Of a stretch of DNA of 16,311 nt, positions 1-6,800 are shown piece after piece. The notes beneath the pieces are model-generated. The model saw only the letters and a program-made list of their open reading frames with translations, did not search any database and was not told the DNA's origin. The stretch covers positions 1 through 16,311 of the forward strand of contig JAFUQW010000042.1 of NCBI GenBank assembly GCA_017472115.1, in the 5' to 3' direction. Position 1 is the first letter of the stretch. Each line of letters opens with the position of its first letter. This stretch comes from Bacteroidales bacterium (GTDB lineage Bacteria; Bacteroidota; Bacteroidia; Bacteroidales; UBA932). The position numbers were made by a program, and so were the translations under genes.

Positions 1-19
1 GTTAACGCAGAGGTAGGAT

Positions 20-1387
20 ATGAAAACCATTATATATAATATAGGTACGTTGGCGGGAATTCTGCCGGCTGATGTGAGGAAGCTCGAAGGGGCGCAGATG
101 AATCATGTGGAGTGTCTGCATGATGCTTATCTGGTCATTGAAGACGGGGTCATTGTTGATTTCGGGTCCGAAAGTACCGATGTTTCCGGTGATGCAGATT
201 CAGAAACTGAATCCCTCCCACTTCGTGGGCCCCTCCCGTTCACAAGGCCACGGACGGCCATGGTTTCTGAATCCGCAGCACCGGAAACATCTCTCGAATC
301 TGGCAACTGTGATGTGAATATTCCCACACACTCGGATACTGAATATATTGATGCCGGAGGCGGTTTCGTTATGCCTTGCTTCTGCGACAGCCACACCCAT
401 ATCGTATATGCAGGATGCCGCGACGGGGAGTTCAGAGACAAGATCGCAGGACTGTCATACGAAGAGATTGCTGCACGTGGCGGAGGTATCCTGAATTCTG
501 CAGACCTTCTTCATGAGACTTCGGAGGATGACCTGTACGAGCAGTCTATGGTGCGTGTCCGCGAAATCATGGCCATGGGAAGCGGAGCGGTTGAGATCAA
601 GAGCGGCTACGGTCTCACTGTAGAGGATGAACTCAAGATGCTGCGTGTAATACGCCGTATAAAGGAGACTGCTCCTATTACTGTCAGGGCGAATTTCCTT
701 GGTGCGCATGCCGTAGGGCGCGCTTACAGAGGCCGTCAGAGCGAATATGTGGATCTTATCTGCAACGAGATGCTGCCTCGAGTGGCAGAAGAAGGGCTTG
801 CCGACTTTGTGGATGTGTTCTGCGACACCGGTTTCTTCACAGTGGAGGAAACCGACAGGATTCTCACTGAGGCTGCAAAATACGGTATCACACCTAAGAT
901 ACATGCCAACGAGCTTGAGGTTTCGGGCGGAGTACAGGTGGGAGTCAAGCACGGTGCACTCTCGGTTGACCACCTTGAAAAGACTACCGATGCCGAAATC
1001 GAAACTCTCCGCGGAAGCGTCACAATGCCGACCATGCTTCCGGGATGTTCATTCTTCCTCGGACTGCCATACGGAAGGGCAAAGGAATATATCGAGGCCG
1101 GTCTGCCGGTTGCCTTGGCATCGGATTACAATCCGGGATCAAGTCCGAGCGGTAACATGCGTTTCGTGATGGCCCTCGGATGCATCAAGATGCGTCTTAC
1201 CCCGGAACAGTCTTTCAACGCGTGCACAATCAATTCGGCGTATGCGATGGGAGTCAGCGATATTCTCGGTTCTATAACCGTCGGCAAGAAGGCAAACCTG
1301 ATCATCACCAAGCCGGTTCCTTCACTCGCCTTCATTCCATACAGCCATCAGACCCCGATCATCGAGAGGGTGCTGCTCAATAAATAA
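20..1387 (+). CDS. hutI: Imidazolonepropionase (imidazolone-5-propionate hydrolase)
   Basis: Cytosolic amidohydrolase that opens the ring of 4-imidazolone-5-propanoate to give N-formimino-L-glutamate, the third step of histidine degradation. Visible hallmarks are the metal-binding HxH at H125/H127 (in CDSHTH), EIKSGYG near 194, the GAHAVG segment, KIHANE with H295, and ASDYNPGSSPSG with D369. Compared with the zinc ligands I recall for Bacillus subtilis HutI (H80, H82, H249, D324), all are shifted by 45-46 residues. That shift places an extra stretch before the HxH, where a 113-nt palindromic element is read in frame (residues about 54-91). The protein is 455 aa against the usual 405-420. The ATG follows an AG-rich stretch. 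No other hut gene is visible downstream, so partners would lie to the left. The identity is secure; activity of this longer form is inferred from the intact catalytic motifs. Confidence 0.95.
   Translation: MKTIIYNIGTLAGILPADVRKLEGAQMNHVECLHDAYLVIEDGVIVDFGSESTDVSGDADSETESLPLRGPLPFTRPRTAMVSESAAPETSLESGNCDVNIPTHSDTEYIDAGGGFVMPCFCDSHTHIVYAGCRDGEFRDKIAGLSYEEIAARGGGILNSADLLHETSEDDLYEQSMVRVREIMAMGSGAVEIKSGYGLTVEDELKMLRVIRRIKETAPITVRANFLGAHAVGRAYRGRQSEYVDLICNEMLPRVAEEGLADFVDVFCDTGFFTVEETDRILTEAAKYGITPKIHANELEVSGGVQVGVKHGALSVDHLEKTTDAEIETLRGSVTMPTMLPGCSFFLGLPYGRAKEYIEAGLPVALASDYNPGSSPSGNMRFVMALGCIKMRLTPEQSFNACTINSAYAMGVSDILGSITVGKKANLIITKPVPSLAFIPYSHQTPIIERVLLNK
179..291. repeat. Palindromic element inserted in frame inside hutI
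   Basis: The arms 179-207 and 263-291 are 29 nt each and match as an inverted repeat at 27 of 29 positions. The 55-nt centre holds a small hairpin (CCCAC TTC GTGGG, 217-229) and a GGCC-rich patch. The element starts exactly on a codon boundary (codon 54) and has no stop in the hutI frame. It lies where HutI homologues have only a short variable linker between the first beta strands and the conserved GGxVxPCFCDxHTH segment. It resembles a MITE/REP-like repeat that has become coding. Target-site duplication could not be defined by eye. Confidence 0.8.
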
Positions 1388-1472
1388 ATTACACATCGTG
1401 GTCGGGAAATTAATGTAATTCAAACTGTTACGCATTTATCCCCCACACAAGATCAGCACCCCTTGAGAACGT

Positions 1473-1517
1473 AACCACTTACATTCAGTTGTTGGACACA
1501 GCTGAATGTAAGTGGTT
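1473..1517. terminator. Inverted repeat downstream of hutI, possible terminator
   Basis: A perfect 16-bp inverted repeat (1473-1488 with 1502-1517) with a 13-nt loop, followed on the + strand by TTTTA. It lies about 85 nt after the hutI stop and no gene separates them. A rho-independent terminator is the simplest reading. The T-run is short, so a repeat element is also possible. Confidence 0.5.
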
Positions 1518-1555
1518 TTACGCTTCAGTAAATAACGAATAATAAGCATTTCAGT

Positions 1556-1676
1556 GTTGCTGACACTTCATTTCATGGAAGCGTCGGCGACGAGTTGCTT
1601 TTATAACAAGATAACTATCAACCCAATACAAAAACTCAATGTTGCTGACACTACCACAGGATGACGTGTCGGCAAC
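1556..1676. repeat. Two related hairpins in tandem before the ferritin gene
   Basis: GTTGCTGACAC occurs at 1556-1566 and 1641-1651, exactly 85 nt apart, within a longer shared stretch (TGTTGCTGACACT). Each copy is followed about 15 nt later by a partly complementary arm (1581-1591 and 1666-1676). The second hairpin pairs at 10 of 11 positions; the first has three mismatches, all of the type that can form G-U pairs in one orientation. This looks like a duplicated, partly decayed hairpin unit. No gene is visible here. Confidence 0.55.
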
Positions 1677-1683
1677 GCTATAA

Positions 1684-1774
1684 TTATTAATGACATTAAT
1701 AACAGTTACATGGTGCTATAAGTTCAAGTTCAGGCGAATGTAGAAGGCGCAATTTTTATACTGCGGTAAAAATT
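1684..1774. promoter_or_regulatory. Two short palindromes upstream of ferritin, candidate operators
   Basis: TTATTAAT-gac-ATTAATAA lies at 1684-1702. AATTTTTA-8 nt-TAAAAATT lies at 1751-1774, ending about 22 nt before the proposed -33 box. Both are perfect 8-bp arms in AT-rich DNA, so chance is a real possibility. Their position fits binding sites for a regulator of the iron-storage gene. I do not assign a regulator. Confidence 0.3.
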
Positions 1775-1796
1775 TTGCAAAAAAATGTGTGAAAAT

Positions 1797-1828
1797 ATTG
1801 CAAGTTCGGAATAATGTTTGTAATTTTG
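1797..1828 (+). promoter_or_regulatory. Bacteroidetes-type promoter for ferritin
   Basis: TAATTTTG at 1821-1828 fits the -7 consensus TAnnTTTG. ATTG at 1797-1800 is an approximate -33 box with 20 nt spacing. Transcription would begin about 35 nt before the ferritin ATG, leaving a short A-rich leader with no Shine-Dalgarno sequence. Confidence 0.55.
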
Positions 1829-1868
1829 AATCGTTAAAAATTAGAACAACAATTAAAAAGACTGCATT

Positions 1869-2354
1869 ATGATTACCGACAGATTACAGAAAGCTATCAA
1901 CGACCAGATCACTGCCGAGATGTGGTCATCACAACTTTATCTTCAGATGTCTTATTTCCTCAAGAGCCAGGGATGGGACGGATTCGGCCACTGGATGGCG
2001 CTTCAGGCAGCAGAAGAGAGAGGACATGCCACAAGCATGGCAGACTATATGACTGAAAGAGGCGGCGTTGTCAAGCTCCAGATGATCGATGTGGTTCCGG
2101 AAGGATGGGGCTCGGTGCTTGAGATTTTCGAGCATGCCTACAGCCACGAGTGCAAGGTTTCGAAGATGATAGACAGAATCGTCGGCATCGCTCAGGAAGA
2201 GAAGGACTATGCAACCGAGAACTTCTTCCGCAGATTCGTGGACGAGCAGGTGGAGGAAGAGGCTACGGCATCCGGTATAGTTGACAGACTCAAGAGAGGT
2301 GGTGACAACGGACTTCTTTTCATCGACAGCCAGCTCGGACAGAGAAAGGGCTGA
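1869..2354 (+). CDS. ftnA: Non-haem ferritin (bacterial FtnA type)
   Basis: Iron-storage protein that oxidises Fe2+ and stores it as ferric mineral inside a 24-subunit cytoplasmic shell. At 161 aa it has the usual bacterial length, and the ferroxidase-centre residues stand at their standard positions: E17, Y24, E50, H53 (EERGH), E94 (SHE), Q127 and E130 (DEQVEEE). These are features of ferritin rather than bacterioferritin or Dps. The ATG at 1869 gives the standard N-terminus (MITDRLQKAINDQI) and follows an A-rich leader with a TAnnTTTG box 40 nt upstream. It is transcribed alone, with its 3' end facing the esterase gene across a 21-bp palindrome. In Bacteroides, ferritin genes respond to iron and oxidative stress; any such control here is inferred only. 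Confidence 0.95.
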   Translation: MITDRLQKAINDQITAEMWSSQLYLQMSYFLKSQGWDGFGHWMALQAAEERGHATSMADYMTERGGVVKLQMIDVVPEGWGSVLEIFEHAYSHECKVSKMIDRIVGIAQEEKDYATENFFRRFVDEQVEEEATASGIVDRLKRGGDNGLLFIDSQLGQRKG

Positions 2355-2384
2355 TAACAAGCCGGACTTAGGTCACTTATATAA

Positions 2385-2437
2385 ATCAGGTCATGTATTT
2401 CAACGTCTGAAGCAGTCGTTGAAATACATGACCTGAT
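2385..2437. terminator. Perfect 21-bp hairpin between convergent ferritin and esterase genes
   Basis: Arms 2385-2405 and 2417-2437 are perfectly complementary with an 11-nt loop. The right arm and loop encode the last residues of the esterase, and its stop codon (2400-2402) lies in the left arm. The site is 31 nt after the ferritin stop. It is placed to end transcription from both sides, although neither side has a strong T-run. Confidence 0.6.
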
Positions 2438-3209
2438 ATTTGATTGCATTCAGCCAGTATTTCCAGTTGTGATGTCCCGGACGGGTGTAGAATTCATGAG
2501 GAATCTTCTCCTGAAGCAGTTTCTCGTGAAGAGCGCAATTGACCTTAAAAAAGAAATCCTCGGTTCCACAATCAATTGCGACGTTCATTTCTCCGGGACG
2601 GATAAGATGCGTCATGTTGATTACGGTATTCTCCTCCCATCTCTGCGGGAACGCGTCTTTCGGGCCTAAACGTGTCGCGATATTCCAGCTGTCCGGGAAT
2701 GGTCTTATGTCAACACCACCTGACAAGGCACCCATCGTACCATAGGTATCCTGATGCCTGATGGCGACATACAACGCTCCATGACCTCCCATGGAAACTC
2801 CGGAGATCGCCCTGCCCTTGCGGTCGGCTATCGTCTTGTAATTCCTGTCAACATATTCCACAAGTTCGGATGAAACAAATGTCTCATACTGATAATCGGG
2901 AGTAACTTCGCTGTCGAAATACCAGCTGTCGAATCCGCCGTCCGGCATGACGAAGATTATGTCATACTGATCGGACAGTCCGCCTACCACACCACCCTGT
3001 GCCCATTTGGTATAATCGTCACTATATCCGTGAAGCAGATAGATCACAGGAAAAGCCTCGCCTTTACTATAGCTGTCCGGCGTAATCACGGTCACCGACA
3101 CGTCCTTGCCCATCTTTTCACTTCTGACATCGACAACTTCCTGTCTGAATGCGTGTGCCGCCGGACAAAGCATGAGCAGCCCTGCGACCAATCCCAAAAT
3201 CTTTCTCAT
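2400..3209 (-). CDS. Secreted esterase of the esterase D / feruloyl-esterase (XynZ-like) family
   Basis: Alpha/beta-hydrolase of the Pfam Esterase (PF00756) type, 269 aa. A Sec signal peptide (about residues 1-20, ending PAAHA) indicates export to the periplasm or cell surface. Family marks are YLLHGYSDD near 57-65, the nucleophile elbow GVSMGG with S139, the acid in CGTEDFF (D218), and a C-terminal GHHNW containing the catalytic histidine (H247). Relatives include feruloyl and acetyl xylan esterases, esterase D/S-formylglutathione hydrolase-like enzymes and mycolyltransferases; the signal peptide favours a polysaccharide-deacylating role, but the substrate is not determined. I chose the ATG at 3209 because the in-frame start two codons earlier is a TTG. 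No glycoside hydrolase or SusC/D genes are nearby, so this is not a visible polysaccharide utilisation locus. Confidence 0.85.
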   Translation of the reverse strand: MRKILGLVAGLLMLCPAAHAFRQEVVDVRSEKMGKDVSVTVITPDSYSKGEAFPVIYLLHGYSDDYTKWAQGGVVGGLSDQYDIIFVMPDGGFDSWYFDSEVTPDYQYETFVSSELVEYVDRNYKTIADRKGRAISGVSMGGHGALYVAIRHQDTYGTMGALSGGVDIRPFPDSWNIATRLGPKDAFPQRWEENTVINMTHLIRPGEMNVAIDCGTEDFFFKVNCALHEKLLQEKIPHEFYTRPGHHNWKYWLNAIKYQVMYFNDCFRR

Positions 3210-3217
3210 ATACAATC

Positions 3218-3344
3218 AGAAACTGTTTAAATTTTTCTCCGAAAAATAATTAATTGTTGAAACTGAATAAATCTATTTGCCTGTTATGTGTCTTTTCTAA
3301 AACACATCATAATATTTCAAATGATAAAATCTTAAACAGTTTCT
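3218..3344. repeat. Distant 13-bp inverted repeat upstream of the esterase
   Basis: AGAAACTGTTTAA at 3218-3230 is perfectly complementary to 3332-3344, 101 nt apart, in AT-rich DNA directly upstream of the esterase start. Both arms are followed by similar T/C-rich tails. It could be the ends of a small repeat element or an operator pair; no gene lies between the arms. Confidence 0.35.
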
Positions 3345-3492
3345 CAAATTTTCTTCAAATTTAATAGAAGTTTTCGAATTTCATTGATTGTCTTTGTACT
3401 TCCCGCCACAACTTTCCCATCAAAACGGGTATTCGGGAGGAGAAAGGTGGCAAGGTAAGGGAAACTATTTTGGAATGGCGCGCCTCGCTGGC

Positions 3493-3570
3493 ATTTAAGC
3501 ACTTAAATATCAACAAGTTACTGTAATTCGCTGCTGCACTTTTGCAGCAGCGAATTACAGTAACTTATTG
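3493..3570. repeat. Strong intergenic hairpin, 24-bp perfect stem
   Basis: Arms 3515-3538 and 3543-3566 are perfectly complementary with a 4-nt loop; three more pairs form outside one mismatch (3511-3513 with 3568-3570). A smaller palindrome, ATTTAAG-ca-CTTAAAT, sits just before it (3493-3508). There is no T-run after the stem and no gene ends nearby (the esterase is divergent and starts about 300 nt away), so it is not an obvious terminator. The rest of the 596-bp gap (3210-3805) has no gene that I can support. Confidence 0.7.
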
Positions 3571-3645
3571 TGTATCAGGGAGTCAGGTGCCATACGTCGT
3601 TATGCTGAATGAAGTGAAGCATACTGTGTGATTATTTTTCGGATA

Positions 3646-3680
3646 TTTCTAAAGAAACAGGGAAAAATATCATATATTTG
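3646..3680 (+). promoter_or_regulatory. Probable promoter of the surface lipoprotein gene
   Basis: TATATTTG at 3673-3680 is an exact match to the -7 box TAnnTTTG. The -33 region (TTTCT, 3646-3650) is weak. The predicted leader is about 120 nt long and contains a small GC-rich hairpin and a nine-C tract. Confidence 0.5.
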
Positions 3681-3725
3681 CAGAACGAGCCGAATTACGG
3701 TATATTATTATTTCACAATGCGGAT

Positions 3726-3788
3726 CCGCTTAGCGGAGCAGCCTCGCGCATTCTAAGATATTACCCCCCCCCATTCGGGGCTGGTGGG
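3726..3788 (+). promoter_or_regulatory. Structured 5' leader with a nine-C homopolymer
   Basis: The leader of the surface lipoprotein gene contains a short hairpin (CCGC-tta-GCGG, about 3726-3736), then nine C in a row at 3764-3772, which can pair with either of two GGGG runs (3777-3780 and 3785-3788). The C-run lies 33 nt before the ATG. A length-variable C-tract here could change folding or access to the start; this is an inference from position and composition. Confidence 0.4.
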
Positions 3789-3805
3789 GACAATCGATTT
3801 GCACT

Positions 3806-6800
3806 ATGCGAAAACTGATTATTGCGTGTACAGCCATCATCTCTTTGGTGGTGATTCACTCATGCGTAAACCTTGACGGCGTGAACTCAAGACTCGACGA
3901 CCTCGAGAACAGGGTCGTGACTCTCGAGGAATTATGCAAGGAGATGAACGGAGACATTTCATCTCTCAAGACGATAGTCAGCGCTCTGGAAGCCAATGAC
4001 TACGTGACATCTGTCAAACCTGTGGAAGAGAACGGGGTTGTGACAGGCTACACAATCACATTCTCGAAAAGCGGCACCATCACGATTTTCCATGGAAAGG
4101 ACGGAAAAGACGGTAAGGATGGTAAGGACGGAGAGGACGGTGTGACACCGATAATCGGAGTAAGACAGGATTCGGCAGGAGACTGGTTCTGGACATTGAA
4201 CGGGGAATGGCTTCTCGACGAGGACGGCAACAAGATACGTGCAAACGGAAAGGACGGTGCTGACGGTGAAGACGGAATCGACGGTGAGGATGGCAAGGAC
4301 GGAATCGACGGCACGGACGGTGAGGATGGTGCACCTGGCAAGGATGGAGCCGATGGCATCACCCCTCAGCTCAAGATAGAGGAAGGCATGTGGTATGTGT
4401 CATATGACAACGGAAGTACCTGGGAATCAGTGGGTCAGGCTACGGGAAACGATGGAAAGGACGGCGAGGACGGAACCGACGGAACTTCGATCTTCAAGAA
4501 CATCGACACAAGCAATCCGGACAAGATAGTGCTTACACTTTCTGATGACACTACGATCGAAATTCCGACATGGGCTGCTTTCGAGACACTCCGGACACTC
4601 TGCGATCAGATCAACAGCAATGTGGTGGCATTGCAGACCATAGTGACTGCACTTGATGGAAGAGATTATATAATATCTGTAAGCCCTATCTCAGAGAGTG
4701 GAATTGAAGTAGGATACAGCATCAAGTTCGCGAAGTCCGGATCAGTCATGATATATCACGGCAAAGACGGCAAAGACGGTGAGAACGGCAAGGATGGTGA
4801 AGATGGTGAAGATGGCAAGGACGGTGAGGATGGCAAGGACGGAGCCGACGGAGTTCCAGGCGAAGTGCAGGTACCGGAGATAGGAGTGAAGATGGATCAG
4901 GACGGACTCTTTTACTGGACATTGAACGGAGAATGGCTTCTCGACGAAAACGGCAGCAAGGTATGTGCGTCAGGCAAGGATGGAGCCGACGGTGAGGACG
5001 GAAATGATGGAACTCCGGGAAATGACGGAGCTGACGGCATCACCCCTCAGTTCAAGATAGAGAACGGCAAATGGTTCGTTTCATACAAGAACGGTGAAGA
5101 AGGAAGCTGGACGGAGCTCGGACAGGCCACAGGATCAGACTCTTTCTTCAGCAACATCGACTGCAGCAATGCGGACTATGTGACATTCACTCTTGCTGAC
5201 GGAACAGTATTCAAGATTCCTACATACGAGGCATTCGAGGCACTCCGCACGCTGTGCAACGAGATCAACACGAATGTGGATGCCCTGCAGACCATAGTGG
5301 AAGCACTCCAGGAAAATGACATGATCACCAAGGTGGAGCCTGTCGTTGAAAACGGAGTCGAGACAGGCTACAGAATCACATTCGCCAACAATGATCCTAT
5401 CACCATCCTGCATGGCAAGGCCGGTGCAGACGGTGTGGCAGAAACACCTGCAATCGGAGTAAAAATCGATGAGGACGGCTTCTATTACTGGACTCTCGAC
5501 GGAGAATGGCTTCTCGACGATAACGGCAACAAGGTCCGCGCGTCAGGTGAAGACGGGAATGACGGAGGTCCGGGAAATGACGGAGCTGACGGCATCACCC
5601 CTCAGTTCAAGATCGAGAACGGCAAATGGTTCGTTTCATACAAGAACGGTGAAGAAGGAAGCTGGACGGAACTCGGTCAGGCTACCGGAGATCAGGGCGA
5701 CTCTTTCTTCAGGGAAGTCACCGAGACGGAAGAAGATGTGACATTCACACTTGCTGACGGCACGACATTCACCATCACCAAGACAAAGCCTTTTGACGTG
5801 ACATTCGATGTCAGCGACATCAGGTTCTCGCTCGGCAATTCATACACCGTGAACTATACCATCACCGGTGCGGACGCCAGGACTTCCATCCAGCTCATGA
5901 CTTCTGACGGTCTCAAGGCTAAATGGGAGCAGACGGCTCTCGAAGCGGGAGTGGCTACGGGAATAATAACAGTGACAATGCCTAAGACCATCGTGGAGCA
6001 GTCAACAGTGGCTGTGCTCGTATCGGACGGAAGAGGCAAGGTACTCATGAAAGCCATCACCTTCGTTTATGAGGGCAGTGCAAACCTCGAAGACGACACC
6101 CTCATCATCACCACAGGATCACCTCTGACAGCAGGCGCAGAAGGCGGTACCTTGACTGCAGATGTGCAGACCAACATGAACTACACCATCGAGGTAGCCG
6201 ATGATTGCAAGGACTGGCTGACAGCAGGCCTTCAGACCAAGGCGCTCAGGGACGAGACCATAGAGTTCATCGTCGCGGCCAACACCGGCGGACAGAGGAC
6301 AGGATTCGTATATCTGAGGGACATCTCGGACAACAGCATCATCGAGACCATCTGCATCACCCAGGAGGGAGACCCTGCCGTGCTCGCGGAAACGGTAACT
6401 TTTGCAGATCAGGACTTCAAGTCATACATACTTGCATCATATGACATCAACGGCGACGGTGAACTTCAAAAGACTGAAGCATTGAATATTGAGAGCATAG
6501 ACTTGTCGAGCAAATATGCAAGTACATATGAGAGTCTTATCGGTATTGGAGATTTTGCCAATCTCGTTTCTCTTAAGACTCCGAAACAACTCTCCGCTCT
6601 GGATGTGAGCAAAAACACCAGACTTGAGGTTTTAGATTGTTCAAACACTTATATTACAAGTCTGGACCTGACTAAAAATATAGCACTTAAAGAACTTAGC
6701 TGTGGCGATACCTATTTGACGGGACTGAATCTATCCAATAATATTGATCTGACTTACTTGAATTGCAGCAGCACAGCACTCAACCTATTAGATCTCAGCA

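Noticed and set aside
455..973. 172-residue minus-strand frame inside hutI.
   Set aside because: It overlaps the most conserved part of HutI and has no recognisable domain, so it is a shadow frame.
3210..3215. TTG start two codons upstream for the esterase.
   Set aside because: The ATG at 3209 gives a standard signal peptide beginning MRK; a TTG start adds nothing.
3030..3230. 66-residue + strand frame opposite the esterase signal peptide, and similar small frames opposite the ferritin and transporter genes.
   Set aside because: They lie antisense to well-supported genes, show no family features and have no promoter boxes.
3210..3805. Possibility of a riboswitch or invertible promoter upstream of the surface gene.
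   Set aside because: No recombinase gene is nearby, the only long inverted repeat has a 4-nt loop and encloses no promoter, and no riboswitch core is recognisable.
4048..4362. Antisense frames of 84-104 residues opposite the collagen-like tract, rich in Pro/Ser or Arg/Pro.
   Set aside because: They are the reverse reading of GGx-GAx repeats, which cannot easily form stops; there is no start signal and no independent conservation signal.
4094..4861. Regularly spaced short repeats that might suggest a CRISPR array.
   Set aside because: The repeats are 9-nt codon triplets in one long open frame with no spacers or cas genes; they encode a collagen-like protein tract.
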